A stretch of DNA of 64,000 nucleotides, from positions 1-64,000 of the forward strand of contig CANFJX010000012.1 of NCBI GenBank assembly GCA_947447665.1, in the 5' to 3' direction. This document shows positions 45,717 through 54,596 of the stretch, piece by piece (the first letter of the stretch is position 1; each line of letters opens with the position of its first letter). The notes below the pieces were generated by a model. That model did not search any database. It was not told where the DNA came from and saw only the letters and a program-made list of their open reading frames with translations. The position numbers were made by a program, and so were the translations under genes. This stretch comes from Bacteriovoracaceae bacterium. Lineage in GTDB: Bacteria > Bdellovibrionota > UBA1018.

Positions 45717-46199
45717 TTATGAAGCGAAAATCGTCTGAATTTCTTGTTCGATGACTTCTTCTTTTGCCTTTTTAGCGAGAGAAATTTCCTTTACCAACAG
45801 ATGCTTCGCTTGATCGAGCATCTTTCGTTCGCCAAAAGATAGATCTTTACTATGACGAAGAAGGAAAAGATTACGAAGAACTTCAGCAATTTCGAAAATG
45901 GAACCTGTCTTGATTTTTTCCATGTACTCTCGATAACGACGATTCCAAGTCGTTTGATCGATTTTCACGTTACGTTCTCTCAAAATATCATAAACAGTTG
46001 TGACATCTTGATTTGAAATAATTTCTCGCAATCCCACAGAGCCTACGTTATCCGTAGGAACCATAATCGTCATTTGATTATCGACGACTTGCAAAACGTA
46101 AAACTTCTTTTTCTTCCCACCAACGTCTTTTTCCTCGATCCGTTTGATTACGGCGAGGCCATGAGCTGGATAAACCGCACTGTCACCGACTTTGAACAT
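45717..46199 (-). CDS. carD: CarD/CdnL-family RNA polymerase-binding regulator
   Basis: 160 residues from the ATG at 46199 with GGAGGT eight bases upstream; the frame extends 12 residues more but without such a site. The N-terminal Tudor-like domain (F-K-V-G-D-S-A-V-Y-P-A-H-G-L-A-V-I) binds the RNA polymerase beta subunit, and the C-terminal helical domain has W-N-R-R-Y-R-E-Y-M-E-K-I-K-T-G. Such proteins stabilise open promoter complexes, notably at rRNA promoters. It is divergent from the T2SS operon. Confidence 0.93.
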   Translation of the reverse strand: MFKVGDSAVYPAHGLAVIKRIEEKDVGGKKKKFYVLQVVDNQMTIMVPTDNVGSVGLREIISNQDVTTVYDILRERNVKIDQTTWNRRYREYMEKIKTGSIFEIAEVLRNLFLLRHSKDLSFGERKMLDQAKHLLVKEISLAKKAKEEVIEQEIQTIFAS

Positions 46200-46362
46200 G
46201 CTGTATAACCTCCAACGACCCACTCTAATTCCCAATGAAGCCGCTTCAGAAACTACTTTATGAATACGCCTCTGAGGGAATTTAGAATTTTGACCCGCCA
46301 GACTCTATCAATTTTTAAGAGAAAAGTCAATTTACTCTCAAACTCAAGTGTCCCCGCGTTTT

Positions 46363-46417
46363 CTGACAATTTGTCGAATCCTTGAATCGGCCTCCGCCTG
46401 ATCCGACAAATTGTCAG
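46363..46417. repeat. Twin palindromes arranged as a 14-base inverted repeat, candidate operators
   Basis: CTGACAATTTGTCG (46363-46376) and its exact reverse complement CGACAAATTGTCAG (46404-46417), 27 bases between them. Each arm contains a perfect odd palindrome GACAA-W-TTGTC (11 bases). Centres are 41 bases apart (about four helical turns), which suits two dimer sites on one face of DNA. The whole could also form an RNA hairpin. Position: about 165 bases before the gspC start and 165 after the carD start. Confidence 0.65.
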
Positions 46418-46546
46418 TCCAACTCAACCCTTAGCTGATCAAAGCGGTTCACTAAAAAACCACCGCAAATCTGCTTTCCTCTTGAAAAGATTCAGCTTTT
46501 TTTAAATAATTACTATCCTTCTTCCTAAAAACACTTTTTTACAGCT

Positions 46547-46561
46547 TGGCACTCATCTTGC
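46547..46561 (+). promoter_or_regulatory. Sigma-54-like promoter element before gspC
   Basis: TGGCAC (46547-46552), five bases, TTGC (46558-46561): a near-perfect -24/-12 match. The predicted start of transcription (about 46573) would leave only about seven leader bases before the ATG at 46580 and would lose the ribosome site AGGTAGG. So this may be a chance match. Confidence 0.3.
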
Positions 46562-46579
46562 CTTATAGGTAGGTTGCTC

Positions 46580-47653
46580 ATGACTGACGAATTTAAATCT
46601 CAGAGTCTTTGGTCCCGTATCCAAGGGAAGCTCAGAGTTGGAAAGCATTCCAACCCAGGGCAATTCCTATTAGCACTTCGCCCGAATATAAACTGGAAAG
46701 ATTTAGCGAGTAGACTCCAAAGCCTCGACCTCCAAAAGGCCATCGACTGGGTCTCCAAAAAAGTCCAGGACCCCCGCTTTGTTTTCTACGGCAAACTAGC
46801 GACCATCGTCGTCTGCAATTACTTTCTAGCGGATCTATCTGCCCTGATCATAGGCGATTACCTTCCTAATCCAGCTTCCCAAGGAGGGAGGACTCGATAC
46901 GCTCTCTATCAAAAAGAAGTCCGGCTGAACTCTAATTATGAACCGATCATTGGGCGAAACCTATTCAGCAGCAGAGGACTAATTCCAGGCGAAGAAGACC
47001 AGAATAATGTTGATAGCAATGCGGCCCCAGTCAAAACTTCCTTACCTCTCAACTTAATTGGGACCCTCATTATGTCCAACCCCGCTCACTCGCTTGCGAC
47101 GATTGAGGATAAGTCCATGTCCCAAATTTTTCCTATCGGAGTGGACGACGAAGTCCCGGGGAAAATTAAAGTTCAATCGATCGAAGCTCGAAGAGTCATA
47201 TTCATCAATAAAGCATCCGGGCGCAAAGAGTACATTGAGCTGCCCGAGGAACATGAAAAAGGCCGACCACCGACTCGTCTCGCCGGCAACACCGGTGGAG
47301 GGCCAACCGGAGCAATCGAGAAAATTTCGCCCACCCAATTCAACATACCCCGAAGCGAGGTAGACCGGGCGCTGGCTGACTTCAACAACCTCCTCACTCA
47401 GGCACGAGCCGTGCCCAACAGTGAGAACGGACTACCGGCAGGCTACAAACTTTTTCAGATTATTCCAGGAAGCCTCTATGACAAGCTTGGCCTACAGAAC
47501 GGGGACGTCATTACAGGACTGAACGGCCAAGTCATGAACGACCCCGGAAAAGCTTTTGAAATGATGAATGAACTCAAAACTTCCAACCACCTAGAGTTAC
47601 AAATCAAAAAAGACGGCAAACCGATTACCTATACCTACGACATCCACCCCTAA
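46580..47653 (+). CDS. gspC: Type II secretion inner-membrane protein GspC
   Basis: 357 residues from the ATG at 46580, six bases after AGGTAGG; the frame also has a TTG at 46574. It has a single membrane helix (about 75-90), the homology region with I-G-R-N-L-F-S-S-R and L-N-L-I-G-T-L-I-M-S, then a Gly/Pro linker and a C-terminal PDZ domain (about 285-355, I-P-G-S-L-Y-D-K-L-G-L-Q-N-G-D-V-I-T-G-L-N-G). GspC links the inner-membrane platform to the secretin and helps pick substrates. First gene of the operon. Confidence 0.93.
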   Translation: MTDEFKSQSLWSRIQGKLRVGKHSNPGQFLLALRPNINWKDLASRLQSLDLQKAIDWVSKKVQDPRFVFYGKLATIVVCNYFLADLSALIIGDYLPNPASQGGRTRYALYQKEVRLNSNYEPIIGRNLFSSRGLIPGEEDQNNVDSNAAPVKTSLPLNLIGTLIMSNPAHSLATIEDKSMSQIFPIGVDDEVPGKIKVQSIEARRVIFINKASGRKEYIELPEEHEKGRPPTRLAGNTGGGPTGAIEKISPTQFNIPRSEVDRALADFNNLLTQARAVPNSENGLPAGYKLFQIIPGSLYDKLGLQNGDVITGLNGQVMNDPGKAFEMMNELKTSNHLELQIKKDGKPITYTYDIHP

Positions 47654-47664
47654 CGAGAGAACCT

Positions 47665-50565
47665 ATGCACCCAAATTTGAGAACGAGAAAAAAGTTTATC
47701 TGTTGGATCGGGATGCTCACCGAAACTTTCTTGATCGCTCACGCCACGCTTGCATCAGCAGACCGAACTCAAACACCGCCACAACCTCCGGGCATGGCTC
47801 CTCGTCCTGCCAATAAGAATCCATCAGACCTCGGAGCTCCAGGCTTCGAGCAATCCCGCAATCCTCACTCACCTTATTTTGAGGATGAGGACGAAGAGGG
47901 GGATGATGATGATTTTTTCTCTCGTTTTCCTAACCAACCGGGAGGAGCCCACCCACCAGGCACAGCACTCAACCACCAGGGAAACATCACGCCTGGCGCC
48001 CCTGGCATGGGAGGACCAGCAGGGGCTCGGTCGGGCGGAGGACTGAATAAAAGTGAAGGTCCTGACCCCGTTCGAACGAACCAGGGAATCTCCATCGGTG
48101 GTCAAAGTCCAAATGGATTAATTTCCAACAGCTCAGCTCCTGTACTTAAAATCGATGACGAATCCGCAGAGGGCAGTAAGGAACTGGTCACTGACTTTAA
48201 CTTCCCAGATGCTGACATCCTCGATCTCGCCAAAACGCTCGGCAAGCTGACTGGAAAAAACTTTATTCTCGATAAAGAAGTCAAAGGTAAAGTAAGCATC
48301 ATCACCAACTCCCCCATCACAGTTTCGCAGGCTTGGAAGCTCTTTCTCACCGCGCTAGACGTGAACGGCTTTGCTTTAGTGCCGTCCGGCGCTTACCTTC
48401 GAATCGCCAAGCAACGTGATGCGCGTGACAAGCAGCTCAAGACCTACACAGGAGACTCATCCCCCGACACTGATGCGCTCATCACCCGAGTTTTTTCGCT
48501 TAAATATATCAGTGCGGACGAAGTGCAGCGGACGTTTAGAAATTTAATGCCCGCCACTTCGAGAATCATCCCCTATGAGCAGACGAATACCATCATTGTC
48601 ACTGATACCGGTTCAAATATTACTCGACTTGCTAAGCTCCTAGAAATTCTGGATGTCGAAGGATTTGACGCCGGGATTGAAGTGATTTCTGTCAAATTTG
48701 CCTCCGCCGCAGAGCTCGCTAAACTCATTGATACTCTAATCCCTGGAACCGGTGCGAGCACCCCAGGAGCCGGCGGCCCCCCGGGAGCTGCGCGAATGGG
48801 TGGCGGTCGATTCAATGCCCGAAGAACCAAAGAGGGCGGGATCATCAACACGATCATCGCAGATGAGCGGACCAATACCCTCATTGTCCATGCGAACGTC
48901 AAGGGAACTGATCAAGTTCGAGAGCTCGTCGCTAAATTAGATCTCAAAGTCCCAACCTCTTTTGGAGGCGGAAAAGTGCGCGTCGTCTATTTGCAGTTTG
49001 CTGACGCCGAACAGGTAGCAAGTACCCTCAATAATTTCTCCACCCAAACCAAAGGTGGGGGCGGCTCTCCTGGAGGCGGAACAGGGACAGGTACTAATCC
49101 TATCGCAGCCTCACTCTTTGAAGGCAGTATTAAAATCTCTCCAGACAAAGCCACTAACTCCCTCGTTATTACAGCATCGCCTACGGATTTTGTCACTGTA
49201 CAACGAGTGATCAACCAGCTCGACATTCCGAGAGAGCAAGTCTACGTGGAAGTCGTCTTAATGGACGTCTCCATGCAAAGGGGATTCGACTTTTCAGCAA
49301 ACGCGGCTGCTCCCGGCATGTTTCTCGGCTCGACACCTGGCGGTGCAAGTGATCTTGGATTTCTGCAAAACGGCCCTCTAGGAATTTTCGGCAACACCGG
49401 GGCACTCGCCACGATTCCCCTTTCTAAAGACTTACTGAACCTTACTTCTTCCAGCGGCCAGCAGATTTCAGGAATCCCCTCTGCGTTTGCGATCATCAAG
49501 GCTGCGCAAAATAACCAGAACGTCAGCGTGCTCGCTACACCTCAAATTATTGCGTTGGATAACACGGAAGCGACTTTCGAGTCGGCTGAAAAAATTCCGG
49601 TACCCACCAATAATGCGATGCAAGGGGCCACTTTATCACAAACCTACAACAAAGAATCCATCTCGACATCCATCAAAATTAAACCTCAAATTAATAAGAT
49701 TATTAATTTCGTCAAGATGGATGTCACCGTCAAGCTTGGCGACATTGATAATACCAACGTACCTAAGAATGTGATAGGTAATGCTGTTGGGATTATCGAG
49801 AGAACCTCTACAACAACTGTGTTGGTAGGTGATTCTGACACGGTAGTTCTCGGTGGCTTGATGCGAGATAAGGCGTCAGAGCAAACTGTGAAAGTACCTC
49901 TTTTAGGGGATATTCCGATCCTTGGCTGGTTGTTTAAGGCAAAAAGTAACAAAGTTGAAAAACGGAACCTACTCATTTTCATGACGCCTCACATTATTCG
50001 CCAATATGAAAAGGTTAGAACTATTCTCGATAAAAAACTGAAGGAACGAGATGAGTTCCTTGAGTTGAATACCGGTGGAACCGACCCGCTCCGATATCAG
50101 AGAGATTCGATTATCCGCTCCCTTCCCGACTTAAAGGAACTAACCGAAAAGCATCCTCCGACCACGGTCAACATTGACGATGATCGATCACAACCAGAAA
50201 CCCCGAACCCCTCACCTACTCCTTCGGCCGCTGCCCGAGAGATTGCCCCTCCGTCTATAGCAACTGAGAAACAGCAAAAGGGCCCCTTGGTAGTCGCTCC
50301 TGCTCCCATACCGAGCATTAGGCCTGATGACTCGATCACAACGATCATCCCAAAGGATATAGGAGGCGCCTCACGGAGCGACGAAATCAGCCCAGCTCCA
50401 GCGACCGCTCCGAGCGTGAACGCGGCGACGACCACACCGACCCCTGCGGAGCCGATGAAATCCGTACCAGCTCCTGCCCCTATGGTTCCCGTACCTTCAC
50501 CCGTCCCAATGGCGCCTTTGCCTTCACCGATGCCCGTAGCACCTGAAGCGAAGGGTTCAAAATGA
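47665..50565 (+). CDS. gspD: Type II secretion secretin GspD
   Basis: 966 residues, well above the usual 650-700. After a signal peptide (1 to about 32) there is a Pro/Gly/Asn-rich stretch with an acidic cluster (E-D-E-D-E-E-G-D-D-D-D) before the N0 domain begins near residue 173. N1-N3 domains follow (with a Gly-rich insertion in N3-type loops), then the secretin channel ending V-P-L-L-G-D-I-P-I-L-G-W-L-F near 744-757. The last 130 or so residues are a Pro/Ala-rich tail. The secretin forms the outer-membrane pore of the T2SS. Starts 11 bases after gspC and overlaps gspE by four. Confidence 0.95.
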   Translation: MHPNLRTRKKFICWIGMLTETFLIAHATLASADRTQTPPQPPGMAPRPANKNPSDLGAPGFEQSRNPHSPYFEDEDEEGDDDDFFSRFPNQPGGAHPPGTALNHQGNITPGAPGMGGPAGARSGGGLNKSEGPDPVRTNQGISIGGQSPNGLISNSSAPVLKIDDESAEGSKELVTDFNFPDADILDLAKTLGKLTGKNFILDKEVKGKVSIITNSPITVSQAWKLFLTALDVNGFALVPSGAYLRIAKQRDARDKQLKTYTGDSSPDTDALITRVFSLKYISADEVQRTFRNLMPATSRIIPYEQTNTIIVTDTGSNITRLAKLLEILDVEGFDAGIEVISVKFASAAELAKLIDTLIPGTGASTPGAGGPPGAARMGGGRFNARRTKEGGIINTIIADERTNTLIVHANVKGTDQVRELVAKLDLKVPTSFGGGKVRVVYLQFADAEQVASTLNNFSTQTKGGGGSPGGGTGTGTNPIAASLFEGSIKISPDKATNSLVITASPTDFVTVQRVINQLDIPREQVYVEVVLMDVSMQRGFDFSANAAAPGMFLGSTPGGASDLGFLQNGPLGIFGNTGALATIPLSKDLLNLTSSSGQQISGIPSAFAIIKAAQNNQNVSVLATPQIIALDNTEATFESAEKIPVPTNNAMQGATLSQTYNKESISTSIKIKPQINKIINFVKMDVTVKLGDIDNTNVPKNVIGNAVGIIERTSTTTVLVGDSDTVVLGGLMRDKASEQTVKVPLLGDIPILGWLFKAKSNKVEKRNLLIFMTPHIIRQYEKVRTILDKKLKERDEFLELNTGGTDPLRYQRDSIIRSLPDLKELTEKHPPTTVNIDDDRSQPETPNPSPTPSAAAREIAPPSIATEKQQKGPLVVAPAPIPSIRPDDSITTIIPKDIGGASRSDEISPAPATAPSVNAATTTPTPAEPMKSVPAPAPMVPVPSPVPMAPLPSPMPVAPEAKGSK

Positions 50566-52286
50566 GTATTAATGCATCCAGACTGATCGAGTACTCCTCG
50601 AAATTAGGAGATCTTCTCCTAAAGCACACCCCATTAAAGCAAGAGCAGCTGGACGAGGCATTAGGAATTCAAAAACAGGAAGGAGGACTCCTAGGCGAAA
50701 TTCTGCTGCGAAGAAGCTTGATCAGCCAAATGGACCTCACTCGAGTCCTTTGCGCTCAAATTGGGATACCCTTTTTAGAGGACCTCAAGGCCAACGAAAT
50801 CCCCCCTGACCTGGTCGATCAAATCCCCATTAACTATGCTAAGACCAAAGAGATCATTCCTCTCTCCAAAGAGTCTGGGCCAAAAGGGGATGTCCTCACT
50901 GTAGTAGTTTCGAATCCCTTTGATCCCTCGCTCGCAGAAGACTTGCGCGTCCTCACTGGATCAAGGGTCAAGCTCATGGCTAGCTCGAGCATACGAATCC
51001 AAGAAGCGATCAACCGCGTTTATGAAAAAAATACATCGAATATTGTAGATAATATTAGCGGCGAGTTCGATGAATCCTATGATCTCGAAGGCCCCATTGA
51101 TATCCTCGAGGCAACTGAGGACGATGCCCCGGTCATTAAATTTGTGAACTCCCTTCTTTTCCGGGCAGTTAAAGAGAAGGCTTCCGACATTCACATTGAA
51201 CCTTTTGAAAAGGAATTCGTTGTTCGATTTCGAATTGACGGAATTCTCTACGATATCATCAGGCAACCAAAGCGTGCGCACGCTGCTATCTCATCTCGCG
51301 TGAAAGTCATGGGCACTCTCGACATTGCTGAAAAGCGACTACCTCAAGACGGTAGAATCAAAATCAAAATTGCAGGAAAAGATGTCGATATTCGTCTTTC
51401 GACAGTCCCCACTAATTTCGGTGAACGACTGGTCATGCGTATCCTGGAGCAAACAGGCACTGTGCTCCAACTTGAGCAGCTCGGATTTTCAGAGAAAAGC
51501 GCCAAAGAAGTCGAAAAGCTCATTTTTAGAAAGTACGGAATCATCTTAGTGACAGGTCCGACGGGGAGCGGAAAATCGACTACGCTTTCAGCCTGCCTCG
51601 TCAAGCTCAATAGCCCGACTCGAAACATCATGACTGTTGAAGATCCAATCGAGTATCAAATTCCCGGAATCAACCAGGTTCAGGTCAACACTAAAATCGA
51701 ACTCACGTTTGCCCGAGCCTTACGAGCCTTTTTAAGACAAAATCCAGACATCATCATGGTTGGGGAAATTCGAGACAAAGAAACCGCTGAGATCGCTATC
51801 AATGCTTCGCTCACCGGACACTTGGTTCTTTCCACCCTTCACACCAATGATGCATCTGGAGCGGCGACTCGACTCATCGACATGGGTGTAGAGCCTTTCC
51901 TCGTTGCTAGCTCCGTTCTCGGGGTGATCGCACAACGCCTCATTCGTCGGGTCTGCACTAAGTGCCGGATTCCTCACACTCCTTCGGACTTTGAAATGAA
52001 TGAGCTTGCGCTCACCCAAATTCCACCTGATGCTCAAATCTTTAAGGCCGTCGGCTGCCCTTCTTGCTCCCAAAGTGGATACTCAGGAAGAACGGTGATT
52101 CACGAACTCATGGTTATCGATGATCAAATCCGTGCATTGATTATCAAAAACGTGGATGCGGGGACGATTAAAAAAGCTGCAATTCAAGCCGGAATGAGTA
52201 CTCTCCGAGAGGATGGCGTCGCTAAGGTTCTAGAAGGCAAAACTACCATCGACGAGCTCATGAGAGCCACACACGCTGAGGTCTGA
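50562..52286 (+). CDS. gspE: Type II secretion ATPase GspE
   Basis: 574 residues. Walker A G-P-T-G-S-G-K-S at 332-339, the Asp box E-D-P-I-E-Y, Walker B I-I-M-V-G-E-I-R-D, and the His box L-S-T-L-H-T-N-D are all present. The zinc tetracysteine is C465/C468 and C499/C502. The N-terminal half carries the GspL-binding domain. It is the cytoplasmic motor that drives pseudopilus growth. Overlap of four bases with gspD and a two-base gap to gspF. Confidence 0.97.
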   Translation: MSINASRLIEYSSKLGDLLLKHTPLKQEQLDEALGIQKQEGGLLGEILLRRSLISQMDLTRVLCAQIGIPFLEDLKANEIPPDLVDQIPINYAKTKEIIPLSKESGPKGDVLTVVVSNPFDPSLAEDLRVLTGSRVKLMASSSIRIQEAINRVYEKNTSNIVDNISGEFDESYDLEGPIDILEATEDDAPVIKFVNSLLFRAVKEKASDIHIEPFEKEFVVRFRIDGILYDIIRQPKRAHAAISSRVKVMGTLDIAEKRLPQDGRIKIKIAGKDVDIRLSTVPTNFGERLVMRILEQTGTVLQLEQLGFSEKSAKEVEKLIFRKYGIILVTGPTGSGKSTTLSACLVKLNSPTRNIMTVEDPIEYQIPGINQVQVNTKIELTFARALRAFLRQNPDIIMVGEIRDKETAEIAINASLTGHLVLSTLHTNDASGAATRLIDMGVEPFLVASSVLGVIAQRLIRRVCTKCRIPHTPSDFEMNELALTQIPPDAQIFKAVGCPSCSQSGYSGRTVIHELMVIDDQIRALIIKNVDAGTIKKAAIQAGMSTLREDGVAKVLEGKTTIDELMRATHAEV

Positions 52287-52288
52287 GG

Positions 52289-53512
52289 ATGGCACCGATC
52301 TACGATTACAAAGCCCTGAATCCGAACGGAAAAGCCCAAAAGGGCATCGTCGAGTCTGAAAATCAAAAGACCGCTCGTGCTAAGCTCAAGAAGCAAGGCC
52401 TAATGGTCACAGAGATCACCGAAAAAACCTCGGTACGCCAGCAAAACTCGGGTAGCATGACTTTATTCGGAAGCCGCGTAAGCGCCCAAGAAGTCTCCGT
52501 AATGACCCGCCAGCTTGCCAGCTTAGTGAAGGCCAACATTCCACTCGTGGAGTGTCTCAGCGCCCTTGTTGATCAAACAGAAAACGAGAAGCTCAAGGTC
52601 ATTCTTTCTCAGGTTCGGCAAGATGTGAACGAAGGATCGAGCCTAGCTAAAGCCACAGGGCAGCACTCTAAGGTTTTTGATACGATCTTTGTCAACATGA
52701 TCGAAGCAGGGGAAAGCTCAGGAACACTCAGCTTAGTTCTTATTCGCCTAGCCGACCTCAAAGAAGGCCAGATGCGACTTCGAAGTAAGGTCATCGGGGG
52801 CATGACTTATCCAGCACTGATGATGATCGTCTCAGGGAGTTTGATGTTGGGAATCTTCACTTTCGTCATTCCTAAGCTGATGAAGATTTTTGATTCCATG
52901 AATAAACCGATCCCCAAGCTGACCCAGTATTTGATGGCCATAAGTGATTCGATCGTCAACTGGTGGTTTCTTTGGGCTGGCCTGATTGCTTTATCGGTTT
53001 GGCTCTTTAGGAGATTTATCAACTCAGAGTCTGGCCGACCCAAGTGGGACGCATTTACCCTCAAAATTCCGATCGCTGGCCCCTTGGTCAGAATGGTTGC
53101 AGTCACTCGCTTTTCTAGCACAATGGCCACACTTTTGGATAGCGGCGTGCCCATTCTCACCAGTATGAACATCGCCAAAAATCTGGTAGGAAATATACCT
53201 ATCGCGAATGCCATTGCCACTGCGCGGGAAAACATTACCGAAGGGCAATCGATCGCAGACCCGCTTCGTCGAAGTGGGGAATTCCCCCCGATGATGACTC
53301 ATATGATCTCCATTGGGGAGAAAACGGGAGAACTCCCTGAGATGCTTAAAAGCATCGCTGAAACCTATGAAGAACAGGTGAATACAAAGATCGACGCCAT
53401 GACCAGCCTCCTGGAGCCCCTGATGATCGTAGGAATGGGAATCTCAGTTGGGTTTATCGTCCTCTCAGTATTTATGCCGCTCATGGAAATGATGAATATT
53501 AATCAACACTAG
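52289..53512 (+). CDS. gspF: Type II secretion inner-membrane platform protein GspF
   Basis: 407 residues, typical size. It begins with the short A-P-I-Y-D-Y-K-A-L-N-P-N-G-K-A-Q-K-G motif of the family, has two repeated cytoplasmic helical domains (M-T-R-Q-L-A-S-L-V-K-A-N-I-P-L-V-E-C and a second copy with F-S-S-T-M-A-T-L-L-D-S-G-V-P-I-L) and three membrane segments. It is the rotor-like platform under the pseudopilus. Separated by two bases from gspE. Confidence 0.96.
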   Translation: MAPIYDYKALNPNGKAQKGIVESENQKTARAKLKKQGLMVTEITEKTSVRQQNSGSMTLFGSRVSAQEVSVMTRQLASLVKANIPLVECLSALVDQTENEKLKVILSQVRQDVNEGSSLAKATGQHSKVFDTIFVNMIEAGESSGTLSLVLIRLADLKEGQMRLRSKVIGGMTYPALMMIVSGSLMLGIFTFVIPKLMKIFDSMNKPIPKLTQYLMAISDSIVNWWFLWAGLIALSVWLFRRFINSESGRPKWDAFTLKIPIAGPLVRMVAVTRFSSTMATLLDSGVPILTSMNIAKNLVGNIPIANAIATARENITEGQSIADPLRRSGEFPPMMTHMISIGEKTGELPEMLKSIAETYEEQVNTKIDAMTSLLEPLMIVGMGISVGFIVLSVFMPLMEMMNINQH

Positions 53513-53524
53513 AAAACAAAGGAG

Positions 53525-53986
53525 ATGAAATTGAAAAAAAGACCTTTTTGGCTGAACCTATCCCTCGATCGTGAGCTCAATCAAGCACGAGGCTTTAGTT
53601 TGATTGAAATGATGATCGTTTTGGCTATCATTGCTTTAATTATGAGCTTTGTTGGCACCAATGTGATGAAGCGCTATGACGAGTCCAAGCTCAGTGCAAC
53701 ACGAATTCAGATGCGACAACTGGGAGTCATTTTGGATGACTTCAGAAGAGTCTGTGGACGTTACCCCACCACCGACGAGGGGCTCGACGCTTTGATCAAA
53801 CTACCAGGCTCTCTTCAGTGCAAGAACTTCGATCCAGATGGCTTCATTAAGGATAAAAAAGTACCAAAGGACCCCTGGGACAAGGAATATGACTTTTCCT
53901 CAGATGGTAATAAATATGTAATTAAATCGATCGGTGCCAAGGAAAGAATGAACAAAGACATCGACTCGGATCATCTCGACGATTAA
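53525..53986 (+). CDS. gspG: Type II secretion major pseudopilin GspG
   Basis: 153 residues. The prepilin peptidase site R-G|F-S-L-I-E-M-M-I-V-L is preceded by an unusually long leader of about 23 residues with basic start. The mature part has R-Y-P-T-T-D-E-G-L-D-A-L and D-P-W-D-K-E-Y, both typical for GspG, including the calcium-site Asp residues. The first ATG (53525) is directly attached to GGAG; a TTG at 53531 has the proper six-base spacing and may be the true start. It builds the pseudopilus. Confidence 0.95.
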   Translation: MKLKKRPFWLNLSLDRELNQARGFSLIEMMIVLAIIALIMSFVGTNVMKRYDESKLSATRIQMRQLGVILDDFRRVCGRYPTTDEGLDALIKLPGSLQCKNFDPDGFIKDKKVPKDPWDKEYDFSSDGNKYVIKSIGAKERMNKDIDSDHLDD

Positions 53987-53990
53987 TGCA

Positions 53991-54596
53991 GTGAAAAACT
54001 CAAAGGGATTCTCCTTGATCGAAGTGCTGGTAGTGCTCGCAATCATCGTGCTGATGATGACCGTAGCCCTACCCACGGTGTCGAGCTACTTTCAAGTTTC
54101 GATCAATTCGGCGGCTCGAGACTTAGCGAGTCGGATCAAAGAGGCCTATAACTCTGCTGTAATCACCGGCCGGGTTTATCGGATGGCCTATGATCTCAAG
54201 GAGAATACCTACTGGGTTGAATCAGGACCGCCGCAAGTCCTACTGAACACCAAGACGAGTACTGAAAAGGAAGAGAGAAGGAAAAAATTTCAGTCATCAC
54301 TCAGCTCTAAATCCCAGACCTCCCAAGGGTTTTCTCTGGATAAAACCATTACACGAAAAAAGATCAGTCTACCCAGAGGCGTTGTCTACGACGGGATACT
54401 GGGCCCGCTCGCTAAAGAGGCACTCACGGAAGGCACCGCATACTCCCACTTCTTTCCCTCAGGACTGTCCGAGCAAACCATTATCTACCTAAAAGACTCC
54501 TCTAAACACGAGGCCTCGCTGGTGATTACTGCTCTTCTCGGAACCACAGACCTTTATGGTCGACACATTGAAGGAACTGAAATCTTTGGGCACTAA
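53991..54596 (+). CDS. gspH: Minor pseudopilin GspH
   Basis: 201 residues from a GTG, five bases after gspG. The prepilin site K-G|F-S-L-I-E-V-L-V-V-L-A-I-I is at residues 6-8. The rest is a beta-rich globular domain. It caps or joins the pseudopilus. Overlaps the next gene by 41 bases if gspI starts at 54556. Confidence 0.85.
   Translation: MKNSKGFSLIEVLVVLAIIVLMMTVALPTVSSYFQVSINSAARDLASRIKEAYNSAVITGRVYRMAYDLKENTYWVESGPPQVLLNTKTSTEKEERRKKFQSSLSSKSQTSQGFSLDKTITRKKISLPRGVVYDGILGPLAKEALTEGTAYSHFFPSGLSEQTIIYLKDSSKHEASLVITALLGTTDLYGRHIEGTEIFGH

Larger units (their letters stand above)
46200..46579. other. 380-base divergent gap between carD and the T2SS operon
   Basis: No gene is seen. It holds the carD leader (46200-46260 region), a 14-base inverted repeat (46363-46417) and, near its end, a sigma-54-like element (46547-46561). 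It must contain promoters for both directions. Confidence 0.6.

Noticed and set aside
54556-54596. Frameshift in gspH/gspI because of the 41-base overlap
   Set aside because: Both have intact prepilin motifs and later TTG starts for gspI would reduce the overlap; overlapping pseudopilin genes are common.
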